Assembly (NCBI GenBank): GCA_039090855.1
Contig: CM077034.1
Coordinates: 12,168,470-12,232,469 of the forward strand
Length of the DNA stretch: 64,000 nt
From: Macrothele yani
Lineage: Eukaryota; Arthropoda; Arachnida; Araneae; Macrothelidae
Reading direction: 5' to 3'
Shown here: positions 36,298 to 46,960 of the stretch, one piece after another
Layout: the number at the start of each line of letters is the position of its first letter
How positions within the stretch are numbered: the stretch's first letter is position 1
The notes under the pieces: generated by a model
What the model was told of the DNA's origin: nothing
The model's database searches: none
The model's input: only the letters and a program-made list of their open reading frames with translations
Position numbers and translations under genes: made by a program

Positions 36298-36960
36298 TAG
36301 GGGTTGTTCAAATGAAAAGGTACGAAACGACACTGTGGGTATAAATGAAGACTTTATTCAAAGTATACACCATAGGCCGTAGCACAACGATCCCATTTAT
36401 TAACGAGCCGAAGGATTCCTTGTTCCCAGAATTCCTGTGGCCGTGACGAGACCCAGTCCTGCACAGCGTCCTTGAGTTCGTTGTCCGAGTGGAAGCGCTT
36501 CCCTTTCAGATGTTTTTTCAGGGGGACCAAACACATGGAAATCGCAGGGCGACATGTCCGGGCTGCAGGGCGGATGGTCAAGCTGCTCCCACTGGAACTT
36601 GGCCAGTTCCGCGTGTGTGACCCTGGAGACGTGTGGACGCGCGTTATCATGGAGAAGAATCACACCCTCCGTGAGCAGCCCCGGTCTTTTGTTTTTGATG
36701 TACCTGCGTAGGCTTCGGAGTGTCTCACAGTACACATCGGAGTTAATGGTTCGTCTGTGCTGGAGGAATTCAACAAGTAGTCAATTGGACGGCGCTCTTT
36801 ATAAGAGCCTCTGCTCTCTCCCGCGCATGCTCCGATCCACGCCGGCGACTCCAATCGCATCCCTAGATGTGTCGCTACGTTCTCCCATAGCGGCATAGGC
36901 AAATATGTTAACGGTTACGTTCTTATGACGTTTCGTACCTTTTCATTTGAACACCCCCTA
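36298..36960 (-). mobile_element. Internally deleted mariner element with TIRs and TA duplication
   Basis: The 30-bp TIRs (36300-36329 and 36929-36958, one mismatch) begin GGGGTTGTTCAAATGAAAAG and are flanked by TA. Inside, the minus strand encodes the C-terminal part of a mariner transposase: VYCETLRSLRRYIKNKRPGL, GVILLHDNARPHVSRVTHAE (second Asp), DHPPCSPDMSPCDFHVFGP (third Asp) and KHLKGKRFHSDNELKDAVQD, ending QEFWEQGILRLVNKWDRC and YGVYFE. A frameshift lies near GPLKKH. The N-terminal half is missing, so the 660-bp copy is non-autonomous. Confidence 0.95.
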
Positions 36961-37224
36961 GTACATACGATTTAACATGACAAGGCTTAAAAATGATCTT
37001 TCTGCTGTACAGGTTGTAATTGGTACAGCTAAAATTATACCAACAAATTTGCCAAAATCCAGTAGCATAGCTAGCAATACATCATTTTTGAAGAAATTCA
37101 TAGCACCGTAAAAAAAAAAGTCAGATTTCGCTATCGCAAAATGTCAAATAACAGATCTATGAAGCACCAGCCTTCTCATTTGCATAGTTTATCTGCAAAA
37201 AAAGTAATAACCTCCTTGTCCACT

Positions 37225-37345
37225 TATTCTGTTGTTGGGGTTTTAACGACCACCGTGAGCAACTCGACGGGCTATCAGTAATAATCTGTCGCTCATTTAG
37301 ATCCACTGTCCATGCCTCTTGGGATTCGAACCAGGGCCCCTCCAA
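37225..37345 (-). mobile_element. Truncated, diverged SINE A
   Basis: Carries gttttaacgaccaccgtgag, a degenerate middle and gggattcgaaccagggcccc. The body has lost most of the ccctaatttaggg region. Confidence 0.8.
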
Positions 37346-37540
37346 GGAGATTAAGAGCGACGAACGCATAAATTAAACATTCAAAAATATTATTTTACAT
37401 GTTCAAAAAATTGCATAGTGTCTTCTTCCCAAAAACCTCAAAGGGATTAAAACAGCGACGTATGCCACAACCGTATGTAAACTATAGGCGTACACCATAC
37501 AGTATACACATTGTATACTTGTACTATACATTATTTTTTT

Positions 37541-38135
37541 GGATTGGAGGTTTAACGACCATCGTGAGCAACTCAATGGGCTATAAGCAGTCACTCGCCG
37601 CCCCGGTGGCGCAGTGGTCTAAGGCGCTGGCCTCTGATCATTCGTCCGTAAGGGGTCCGGGTTCGAATCCCGGTCAGGCATGGATGTTCTGTTTGTCTTA
37701 CGGCACTGGCTCTCTCCCTTCCCTGGAACCAGTGACCCTAAATTAGGGACGGGCGACTGCTTATAGCCCATTGAGTTGCTCACGGTGGTCGTTAAACCTC
37801 CAATCCAAAAAAAAAAAAAAAAATAAGCAGTCACCCGTTCCTAATTTAGGGTTACTGGTTCCAGGGAAGAGAGAGCCAGTGCCGTAAGACAAACATCCAT
37901 GCCTGACCGGGATTCGAACCCGGACCCCTTTGGATTGGAGGTTTAACGACCACCGTGAGCAACTCAATGGGCAATAAGCCCGTCCCTAATTTAGGGTTAC
38001 TGGTTCCAGGGAAGGGAGAGAGCCAGTGCCGTAAGACAAACACAACATCCATGCCTCACCGGGATTCGAACCCGGACCCCTTTCGGACGAATGATCAGAG
38101 GCCATCGCTTAGACCACTGCTACACCGGAGCGGCG
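37541..38135 (-). mobile_element. Two abutting SINE A copies, the first split by a third
   Basis: The first reverse-strand SINE starts at 37541 and resumes at 37824, its head stopping at about 37931 (cggacccctt). A second reverse-strand body begins at once (ggattggaggtttaacgacc) and ends with a complete head at about 38135. The missing outer half-head suggests recombination or template switching between SINEs rather than simple nesting. Confidence 0.9.
37597..37823 (+). mobile_element. Plus-strand SINE A inserted in another SINE A
   Basis: A full-length copy giving the family layout in sense orientation: GCCGCCCCGGTGGCGCAGTG head with A box, B box GGTTCGAATCCC, body, and a 3' poly(A) of 18. 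Flanked by taagcagtcactc (37584-37596) and taagcagtcaccc (37824-37836). Confidence 0.96.
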
Positions 38136-38839
38136 ATGAAAAATTTGAGGTAGAACGTATGCATTGCCTAAATGCTGAGTAGTTTAAAAGCAAAGTTTCA
38201 CACTCTGATTTAGATGAAGTTTTTTATTTGGTGTTAAGTAATTATTTTGCGTTATCATTAATTTTCAGGAGTGGTTTTAACTAAAGTAATTTTAATTATA
38301 ATCTGTTGGAAAGACGATACTTTGTTAGCATTTGGCATCATACGCATAAAAGCTACCCTTTGCAAAGCAAGTCTATCTTCTAATTCGATTGTCATTGCTT
38401 TTGCCATTGGGTGGTAACTTACGCTTCTAAAGCTGCAAGTAGAATCCAGTTGGTGTCAGCTGAAGAGAAAAGTACCAGAAGAGCATTTGAATTGTCAGAA
38501 TGCGTGGAAAAACTAAAAGGTAGAGTCCCTTACAGTGGCGTATCTTGGGTTCGAGACCTGGGCTATCCCCCCTCCCCGGTACTGTTTCTTTTTTAAATTG
38601 AGAAGTTCAATTTTTAAATGTTAATAGAAGTAACTTTTTCTTCATTTTAGATATATGCCATTGCTAACATGATACAAAATAATAAGGATTTGAACATTTA
38701 TTTGTACACGAACTCCATTCTTCTAAATACTTTATTTGTACACGAACTCCATTCTTTTTTTCCTCGTGTGAACTTGAGTGCTACGTTTTCATAAAATTTT
38801 CTTCAGGGTATTTTTCATATTAAAAAATGTTTCTCTACT

Positions 38840-39480
38840 GATATAACAGCCAAGTTTTTCGAATGTCTATGTCCGACTAAGTTATATCTTTATTCTCTTT
38901 AATGCTGAAAAACTTTCGGCAGTTGCGGTTGTTGATGGGAAGTTTATTATGAGGTCTGCTAATTTTTTTTTTTTTTTTTTTTTTGATTGGAGGTTTAACG
39001 ACCACCGTGAGCAACTCAATGGGCTATAAGCAGTCGCCCGTCCCTAATTTAGGGTCACTGGTTCCAGGGAAGGGAGAGAGCCAGTGCCGTAAGACAAACA
39101 CAACATCCATGCCTCACCGGGATTCGAACCCGGACCCCTTACGGACGAATGATCAGAGGCCAGCGCCTTAGACCACTGCGCCACCGGGCGGCCTCTGCTA
39201 ATTTATACACCTCACTGAACAATATGTCCAATTTATTCAACTTTATGTAACACGTAATGGCTCTTACCGATTTGTTTTTGTATTCAAAGGAATAAAACAC
39301 CTTCAGTTCATTTTTTTATCTAGTTGTATCAAAATTTGAAGCATAGAGTTCTTTAAGCTCTGACAGTAGATGTTCAGGGAAGCTTTCACAAAATTTTTCA
39401 AAACAGTTCGAATCCAACAAAGCCACGAATTTAAGATATAATATCCCCGATTTTAATTCACTGACACTTCACGAAACCTG
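38840..39480 (-). pseudogene. hAT-A transposase remnant
   Basis: Minus-strand translation near 38870-38940 gives FPSTTATAESFSALKRIKI then a stop, the hAT C-terminal dimerisation region (family LPVTTATAERSFSALKRIKT). Upstream coding sequence (39205-39480) matches in inverse orientation the plus-strand hAT-B block near 51190-51360. A SINE interrupts it. Confidence 0.85.
38966..39193 (-). mobile_element. SINE A inside hAT-A, 11-bp target duplication
   Basis: A near-consensus single-body copy flanked by TCTGCTAATTT at 38955-38965 and 39194-39204. It post-dates hAT-A. Confidence 0.96.
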
Positions 39481-40049
39481 AAACAACTCTCGCGAAACAC
39501 TCTTATGGGCGGGAGTATGCGAGTGACAGATAGTCTAAGTCTTCTCTATTCTGAGCGAACCGTTGCCCAAAGCAATGGCCCAATCCCCTCTAGCAGATGA
39601 TTCATGTTGTCATGGAAACGCTAGCAGGCGATAGTACGGAAGGTTTTCGCATCAGAACTGCGAAGACTCTGGAAGAGCTGTGGTTGCGTTATGCCGTTGG
39701 TTTTCGCTCGCCAGACTGAGTCAAAGAAGCGAATCCGCACGCGTTTTTTTTTTTTTTCGCAGCGAAAGCATAGACATATTTTAATACCGTTGATAATTGA
39801 CTTGTGTATATTTAATTCAGTTTTATTTGTGCATTCTCTGGGCTTCGTAGCTAGCCTAGATTATACGCTACTGGTCCCTTAAAGTCGCAATCAGCTTAAG
39901 AGACTTCTCCCCCGACCAACATCAGTCAATCAGGGGACGAGAAGAGTAGAGGTTGAAAAGAAATCCACATACGGGGATGTAACGTAATCCATCCTAACAG
40001 ATGGAACACCAATCACCATGAATGTCCCCAACCAGAAGTTGATCAGATC

Positions 40050-40337
40050 ATAGAGGATTTTAGGAAGGAGTGTGACCCAAGGCCTTAAACAACCCTTAGA
40101 AATAGCAAGCTTGAAGATTTGGGCTCGAGTGCCAGATAAGAAAGCGACACGGAAGCGAGGTAGAAAGGGGGAGGAAGACTGCCTTATTACCGGGGGGGGG
40201 GGCAGTACAAGGAGCCCGACGGCTTAACGTGCCTATCCGACGCATATTTAGTAGTTCCAGCGTTCGCAACTGCTTGGATCGAACCCGAGGTCTTCTCCGT
40301 GGCAGTCGCGAATGTTGACCACTAGGCCACCCGCGGC
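40050..40337 (-). mobile_element. SINE B, copy 1 of the duplication
   Basis: The head in sense orientation is GCCGCGGGTGGCCTAGTGGT with B box GGTTCGATCC; the body includes the reverse of acctggg/aagtgacac-type blocks and a G-run at about 40193-40202. It was duplicated passively with its flanks. Confidence 0.88.
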
Positions 40338-40592
40338 TAAGACGTCTGAATCCTCTGCACTGAGCTGTTTATACAACCATCTCAGCGTTACAGTTGCGTA
40401 CGTAAGTGAAGATGGCAGAAATCTGATTGCTATTGGCTGTTCCTAATTATTTGCCGCTTCGGTATAGTTTGCATTTAACGCTGAATGAAGTTTAACAATC
40501 TAAGCGACTCCAACATAGCGTGAAGTTACTTTTTACCTAACAGATGGAACACCAATCACCATGAATGTCCCCAACCAGAAGTTGATCAGATC

Positions 40593-40881
40593 ATAGAGGA
40601 TTTTAGGAAGGGAGTGTGACCCAAGGCCTTAAACAACCCTTAGAAATAGCAAGCTTGAAGATTTGGGCTCGAGTGCCAGATAAGAAAGCGACACGGAAGC
40701 GAGGTAGAAAGGGGGAGGAAGACTGCCTTATTACCGGGGGGGGGGGCAGTACAAGGAGCCCGACGGCTTAACGTGCCTATCCGACGCATATTTAGTAGTT
40801 CCAGCGTTCGTAACTGCTTGGATCGAACCCGAGGTCTTCTCCGTGGCAGTCGCGAATGTTGACCACTAGGCCACCCGCGGC
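40593..40881 (-). mobile_element. SINE B, copy 2 of the duplication
   Basis: Nearly identical to 40050-40337, including flanking sequence, so it arose by segmental duplication and not by a new insertion. Confidence 0.88.
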
Positions 40882-41089
40882 TAAGACGTCTGAATCCTCT
40901 GCACTGAGCTGTTTATACAACCATCTCAGCGTTACAGTTGCGTACGTAAGTGAAGATGGCAGAAATCTGATTGCTATTGGCTGTTCCTAATTATTTGCCG
41001 CTTCGGTATAGTTTGCATTTAACGCTGAATGAAGTTTAACAATCTAAGCGACTCCAACATAGCGTGAAGTTACTTTTGAAGTACACGAA

Positions 41090-42540
41090 GTAGCGATGGT
41101 TAATTAAGTGTGCCCGACAGAAAGATTCCACGCAAAAAAAAAAAAAACACTGACAAAGTATTTATCACAGCACTAAGATTAAATTCCAAAGCAAGTTCTG
41201 TGTTCCCGAATGACTAAAACTTCAACAGTCACATTTTTTCTACCTATTTACTCTTTTACAGGAACATTGTGACCTTAGCCAGGTCAGTCAATTTTTCAAA
41301 GAAATTAGGACGTTTCAGTTTCACACGCAGGAAAAATACCAAACGTTTTTGAATTCATATGATCTTATCTTGTATATAAAACACAAAACGTCTTTGTCTG
41401 AAGCAGCAAAAACTCTCCAAAGCAGAACTGTGGCATCGTGAAATTTGCATAGCGTATGAATACTGGAATTTCTAGGTCAACGCAACTATTTTAAGATCTC
41501 TAAAGTTGTTCCGTTCGCGAGTTACGAATTAATTAATAAGCTAATCAATAAAGTCAGCGTCGTTTGCTACGTCATCGTTATCTGTTCCAAATCTGAAAGC
41601 ACGTGACTGCATTCATTGCCTCCACAGATGTTTGTATTCTTTGAGAACTGTGCATAAAAAAAGCAAAAACGAACTTTGCGAAATCTTAAACGAAACGGGC
41701 TGACATTTTTATCAATGCCATGAATTGGTATTCAGAGGAGTCCCTGAAAATTTCACCGGAATCCGGTCAAAACTTTATAATAGGCATGGCATTTTTAATT
41801 CATTGGTAAACAAATATATACGCAGAAACTTAATACAATTTTGATGGCTAATTTAAAGTTATTTACCGATTCAGGCGAAATCTGGAGGTCATGTTCTTAT
41901 TAACGATTTACGGTGTTCATTAAAATTTCAGCCAGTTTCATAAAATATTCGCAAAGTTTTTAACTCCCTCCCAGAGATTCGCCCCTCAAAGACGTCTGAA
42001 ACTGAAAGCACGTGATGCATTTGATCGTCTATAACAAATTGTCAAGGAATTGTGTCAGTGTTCTAATGCTGTGTCTTCTAGCCGCGTGTTAAATAATTCG
42101 TAACACGCTTTAATTCTCGGCAAAAATTTGTTACAGCAATGTGCGGCCAAGTGCTGAAATAATTTGTAATCACCGAATTTGTGAAATAAGCTTTTCTTTC
42201 TTGCAAGCAATATTTTCCCGATTTTTTTCAGTGACATGTTTAGGGAATATGAAATTAATAAACCTAAATCCCGGGCAAACAGGATAGTAAAGCTAGTTTC
42301 GCTATAGTCTAGTAGTACTCAACAGGAAATTAACTCAGTGTGTTTAAGTATCTAGAATTATCGAAGGCAACAGTTGACAGCCTCATTGGTGGATACTGGG
42401 AGCGCAGCAGTGATAACTGGCGGAAGGTCAACACTCATGGTTTGCTTTGATTCGGTATTCATTTATTACGTATTATTTATTACATCGGTAGCCATGTCAG
42501 TTTTTCATGAAAACTGATTTTGTAGAAAAAGCCAGTTCCC
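41090..42540. other. No gene recognised
   Basis: AT-rich sequence with a block at 41360-41900 (from cttgtatataaaacacaaaa onward) of a kind often seen in dispersed non-coding repeats, but I cannot assign it to a family. Confidence 0.4.
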
Positions 42541-42974
42541 GGATTTTTCTCTCGAACTGTACAGTTTGACATTTCCCCAGTTACAGAGAATGGGTTCAGC
42601 ATTTTGAAGACTGTTTCACAGGCATGAACGACCTACCTCGTACCAGGGATGGAAACGGGTCGCGGGTCAGGTCAAGGTTTTTCTGGCCAGATTTTGACCA
42701 GGTTTTAATTCAGTTTTATTTTTGAAAAGAGAAAGATGTGTTTCAAGGGAAAATGCGCGTTGTGAAATTCTGTACTAGATACTGGTGCCCACGGAGTGAA
42801 GTGATTTGCTATGCAAAACTATTGTCTCTTAAAGCAACGAAGATTTCCACCGACCGACGTCAGACAACCGACACCATATCGTAAAAAGATAATTCCTTTG
42901 CGTTCTTTTACAGTGCAAGGCAAAGTACATGCAAACCGCCATTCGCCTGCTTCTCAGCTGAATCACTCTCCTTG

Positions 42975-44496
42975 CGAAGTTTTTTTTTTTTGGTTGGAGG
43001 TTTAACGACCACCGTGAGCAACTCAATGGGCTATAAGCAGTCGCCCGTCCCTAATTTAGGGTCACTGGTTCCAGGGAAGGGAGAGAGCCAGTGCCGTAAG
43101 ACAAACAACATCCATGCCTCACCAGGATTCGAACTCTGACCCCTTTCGGACGAATGATCAGAGGTCATCGCTTAGACCACTGCGCCACCGGGGCGGCCCT
43201 TGCGAAGTTCACTGTATGACTAAGGGTTACTTTTCAAATCGCATCTTTTACATTGAGCATTCAGAAAGTTTTCGATTGATGTGCTAACATCCAGTTTCTT
43301 TTTTTTTTTGATTGGAGGTTTAACGACCACCGTGAGCAACTCAATGGGCTATAAGCAGTCGCCCGTCCCTAATTTAGGGTCACTGGTTCCAGGGAAGGGA
43401 GAGAGCCAGTGCCGTAAGACAAACAACATCCATGCCTCACCGGGATTCGAACTCTGACCCCTTGAGGACGAATGATCAGAGGTCATCGCTTAGACCACTG
43501 CGCCACCGGGGCGGCCCTTGCGAAGTTCACTGTATGACTAAGAGTTACTTTTCAAATCGCATCTTTTACATTGAGCATTCAGGAAGTTTTCGATTGATGT
43601 GCTAACATAGTTTTTTTTTTTTTTTTTTTTTTTTTTGATTGGAGGTTTAACGACCACCGTGAGCAACTCAATGGGCTATAAGCAGTCGCCCGTCCCTAAT
43701 TTAGGGTCACTGGTTCCAGGGAAGGGAGAGAGCCAGTGCCGTAAGACAAACACAACATCCATGCCTCACCGGGATTCGAACTCTGACCCCTTTCGGACGA
43801 ATGATCAGAGGTCATCGCTTAGACCACTGCAGTGGTCTAAGGCCCTTGCGAAGTTCACTGTATGACTAAGGGTTACTTTTCAAATCGCATCTTTTACATT
43901 GAGCATTCAGGAAGTTTTCGATTGATGTGCTAACATCCCGTTTCTTTTTTTTTTTTTTTTTTTTTTTTTTGATTGGAGGTTTAACGACCACCGTGAGCAA
44001 CTCAATGGGCTATAAGCAGTCGCCCGTCCCTAATTTAGGGTCACTGGTTCCAGGGAAGGGAGAGAGCCAGTGCCGTAAGACAAACAACATCCATGCCTGA
44101 CCGGGATTCGAACCCGGACCCCTTTCGGACGAATGATCAGAGGCCATCGCTTAGACCACTGCGCCACCGGGGCGGCCCTTGCAAAGTTCACTGTATGACT
44201 AAGGGTTACTTTTCAAATCGCATCTTTTACATTGAGCATTCAGGAAGTTTTCGATTGATGTGCTAACATCCAGTTTCTTTTTTTTTTGATTGGAGGTTTA
44301 ACGACCACCGTGAGCAACTCAATGGGCTATAAGCAGTCGCCCGTCCCTAATTTAGGGTCACTGGTTCCAGCGAAGGGAGAGAGCCAGTGCCGTAAGACAA
44401 ACACAACATCCATGCCTCACCGGGATTCGAACCCGGACCCCGTTCGGACGAATGATCAGAGGCCAACGCCTTAGACCACTGCGCCACCGGGGCGGC
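42975..44496 (-). repeat. Five SINE A copies separated by the same 100-bp spacer
   Basis: SINEs start near 42990, 43310, 43637, 43972 and 44287. The four spacers all read ccttgcgaagttcactgtat onward to gctaacat. The left SINE has ccttgcgaagtt on both sides, its own target duplication; the right one has acatccagtttc/acatcccgtttc on both sides. So two independent insertions bounded one 100-bp segment, which was then amplified with them. The third SINE's head is truncated and shows a cactgcagtgg palindrome at its junction. Confidence 0.93.
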
Positions 44497-44540
44497 ACAT
44501 CCCGTTTCATGACATGTCATGTCGAAATTAACCCCTTAAT

Positions 44541-44840
44541 ATGGATGAGTTTAATATTAAGCAGGTTGAGAAAGTCGTCGAGGCCAACAAATACGTGTTT
44601 GTCGAGAACAACCACAAGGGGAAGAGTGAATGCTGGAAATTGTCTCGTCTCATTAAGGAACCGGTGAATAATTCTGTGTTTGTTCTTGCTTGTTCAAAAT
44701 GTGGAAAATGTAAATTACAAAAAAAAAAAGATGTCGACGGTGTAATAAAAGATTACGGAACCAAAAATCTAACTGGCCATATGCAAGTATGCGCACCTCC
44801 ATCAAAGCATGGAAAGAGTGAACAATCTAAATACATTTAA
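44541..44840 (+). CDS. BED-type zinc-finger domain of a hAT transposase, truncated
   Basis: A 99-residue frame, MDEFNIKQVEKVVEANKYVF at the start, followed by SECWKLSRLIKE, then FVLACSKCGKCKLQKK, YGTKNLTGHMQVC and a short basic tail. The Cys-x2-Cys pair, the GT-x-NL-x2-H core and the final Cys are the BED finger pattern used by hAT transposases to bind their termini. The rest of the transposase is absent, and the frame stops within 35 residues of the finger. It lies 45 bp past the SINE array inside hAT-C. It could be a domesticated small DNA-binding protein, but the simplest reading is a transposon remnant. Confidence 0.72.
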   Translation: MDEFNIKQVEKVVEANKYVFVENNHKGKSECWKLSRLIKEPVNNSVFVLACSKCGKCKLQKKKDVDGVIKDYGTKNLTGHMQVCAPPSKHGKSEQSKYI

Positions 44841-45317
44841 AAAATTACATTTGTGTAATCGTAAATAATGATTCCCATTTGTAATATGCTCCATGGTTCC
44901 CGGTCACAGTCAGTCATTACTTCTGGATTACGCAAAATAGTGGCACCAAAATTTAGCAAGTAACCAAATTATTATAAAAAAAAAAAAGTATTTCAGTTAT
45001 TGGGATGAATATACTGTATATATTACGTTTATATGTATATATAAACAGTTTCGAATTTATAGTTCAAAGCAGATTTGTCAGGGTCAGTTAAGGGTGTGGA
45101 TCGGGTCCAGTTATGAGACTGTCTGGTCCGGGTCCGAAATTTTTGACCCGTTTCCGAGTGTGCCTTGTACCGGTCGCAAGGAAAGGGTTGATGCCTTAAT
45201 TCGTGATGACAGGCGTGCGACTGTGAAGGAAACTGCGGCGAACTTGGGAGGAGAGCAGAGTTGGGGCGGGCAACGCCCGTGCCCGAACCCTGGCTCTTAG
45301 AAAGGGAGAACATTTTT

Positions 45318-45342
45318 TTATATATATATATATATATATATG
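45318..45342. repeat. (TA)n microsatellite
   Basis: About 12 TA units just before the 5' truncation point of the RTE fragment. Confidence 0.9.
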
Positions 45343-45357
45343 ATTTAGCAAATGATA

Positions 45358-46050
45358 TAAGAAGTGGGATTAAAAATGAACTTTCAGAAGACAAAAGTGA
45401 TGTTCAATGCTTTTACAAGAAATGAAGATTTATCGATTGATGGAGAAAAGCTGGAGATAACAGACACGTACGTTTATCTTGGACAGCAGATATCAAGTGA
45501 GGGTCATATTGATGAAGAAATTAATCGGCGTACAAAACTTGCCTGGAGAGCTTTTGGAAGAAACAGCATAATTTTCAAGAGCAATATGCCATTATGTCTT
45601 AAAAGAAAAGTGTTTGATCAATGCATCCTTCCAGTGCTTACGTATGGTGCAGAGACGTGGACCTTAACTAAAAGAGACATACAAAGGCTGCAGACAAGTC
45701 AAAGCAGCATGGAGAGGTGCATGCTTGGTGTAACCAGGAGAGATAAGAAGAGGAACTCGTGGATCCGAAAAATGACGAGAGTGGAAGACATGATCAGAGT
45801 TAAATCCCTGAAATGGCAATGGGCTGGACATACTGCCAGAAGGACAGATCATCGATGGACAGCCGAAATTTTAGATTGGATTCCAAGGGACAGGAAAAGA
45901 CCCAGAAGAAGACCACATGGAAGATGGGTGGATGAAATTCGAAAGTATGTAGGGGTTACATGGAGGAGACTGGCACAAGACAGACCGTTGTGGAGGAAAC
46001 TTGGGGAGACCTTCGTCCAGCAGTGGATTGATAATGGTTGATGATGATGA
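45358..46050 (+). pseudogene. RTE-type LINE, 3' fragment of the RT ORF
   Basis: An open frame of about 225 codons covering the region C-terminal to the RT palm: GLKMNFQKTKVMFNAFTRNE, VYLGQQISSEGHIDEEINRR, CILPVLTYGAETWTLTKRDI, WAGHTARRTDHRW and RWVDEIRKYVGVTWRRLAQD, ending in IDNG. It stops at 46039 and is followed by a (GAT)n tail, as is usual for RTE elements. The RT palm and endonuclease are missing by 5' truncation. It is very similar to the 49-50.7 kb copy, and here the LGQQ codons that are TGA-interrupted there are intact. Confidence 0.94.
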
Positions 46051-46519
46051 TACTTTTATAGTTGGTAAAAGGAATTCTTCGGCAACTGGTTCTGGTTAGG
46101 GAGCGGGCATTCGAAATGGCTATTCATTCTGGGATTGGGTAGAAAATGTCAGGCATCGCGCATTACTGTTTCTGCAGCGGAGAAAAAGCTTTTTCAAGAA
46201 CTATATAGATATTGGATAGTTGTAGTTTTGCCAACTATAATTTACCCCTTATCTCCACGCAGTAGCTTCCTGCTAATTTTATTTGGCAACATACATATTG
46301 TAGCGCATTATGGAGCGATGATATTAGCTTTATTTGAGCAACATACAATTGCAGCACCGCCTAATCATTCCGGATGTCTGACCCGAAGCACTTCAGATGG
46401 AAACGAACGGTCAAAGAAAATAGTAGTTACACTATAAAAATAGATAGGTCCCTTCCCCACTACCCATTTGAGAAATACATTAGTTAATTTCAGGAGGAGA
46501 GAGTGGAAAAGGTTTTTTT

Positions 46520-46960
46520 ACGCTTTCCAACCGTAGGTTGGAAAGCGTATATGCTCCAGCTTTGTCAGTCCGTCCGCACGATAACTCGCGTAAAAATGAT
46601 TACATTTCGATGAACTTTTAGTATGTGGTAGGGGACAACCTGCGCATGAACCCTATTGAAAATGGACGAAATGGGGTCAAAGGTCAGGACCTAGGAGCGG
46701 GATCCCTACCATTGCCCTTATGCCTCATAACTTGCGTAAAAAATGGTTCCTTTTCGACAAAACTATCGTGTTGTTCCGCAAGTATACTGAACCGGTTCTG
46801 TTGAATATCATTGAAATGGGATCAAAGGTCAGGACACAGGAGCGAGATTTATTCCACAGCCATTATATATATTCATAACCTGAGTAATGATTTCTGGTAA
46901 TGTTGGAAAGCGTATCATAATAAATGCATTGCATGATTTTACAGACTTGTTATTAATGGT
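46520..46960. repeat. DR1-repeat element, short copy
   Basis: Begins with a perfect hairpin, ACGCTTTCCAACC-gta-GGTTGGAAAGCGT (46520-46548), and ends near gttggaaagcgtatcataat. It carries two repeat units with GGGTCAAAGGTCA (46674-46686) and ggatcaaaggtca (about 46810). The same element in longer form is at 61.7-62.9 kb. Confidence 0.85.

Larger units (their letters stand above)
38533..39873 (-). mobile_element. hAT-A element, perfect 8-bp target duplication
   Basis: Termini CAGTGGCGTA and, inverted, CAGTAGCGTA. The duplication GTCCCTTA lies at 38525-38532 and 39874-39881. The minus strand encodes remnants of a hAT transposase of the long, zinc-finger MYM-like kind, ending in a dimerisation motif (STTATAESFSALKRIKI). 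Frames are broken throughout. A SINE A is inserted at 38966-39193. It is collinear, in inverse orientation, with hAT-B. Confidence 0.92.
39993..41078. repeat. Recent 543-bp tandem duplication
   Basis: Copies 39993-40535 and 40536-41078 start cctaacagatggaacaccaa and end gcgtgaagttactttt. They differ only at a handful of sites, such as cgcaact/cgtaact and G-run lengths. Each contains one reverse-strand SINE B. Confidence 0.97.
42644..45162. mobile_element. hAT-C element with BED finger, inserted in a mariner gene
   Basis: Ends CAGGGATGGAAACGGGTC and, inverted, CACACTCGGAAACGGGTC; the outermost bases agree poorly but GGAAACGGGTC matches. Target duplication cctcgtac (42636-42643) and ccttgtac (45163-45170), 7 of 8. 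It contains a BED-finger frame (44541-44840) and an expanded SINE array. No DDE or dimerisation region is left, so it is non-autonomous. Confidence 0.85.
42551..45255 (+). pseudogene. mariner-like transposase N-terminal fragment, split by hAT-C
   Basis: 42580-42643 reads REWVQHFEDCFTGMNDLPRT and 45171-45250 reads GRKERVDALIRDDRRATVKE then TAANLG. Together they match the mariner N-terminal segment that leads into a (D/N)DRRxTVRELAEEL-type helix, in one frame across the hAT insertion. No catalytic domain follows. Confidence 0.8.

Noticed and set aside
36046..36333. 95-codon minus-strand frame overlapping the deleted mariner end
   Set aside because: It runs across the TIR into flanking DNA and shows no known domain. 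It could be a fragment of an unrecognised element, but I cannot support it.
37399..39171. Open frames containing GGLTTTVSNSMGYKQSPVPN
   Set aside because: This is the reverse-strand translation of the SINE A body, seen at every SINE copy, so it is not a conserved protein.
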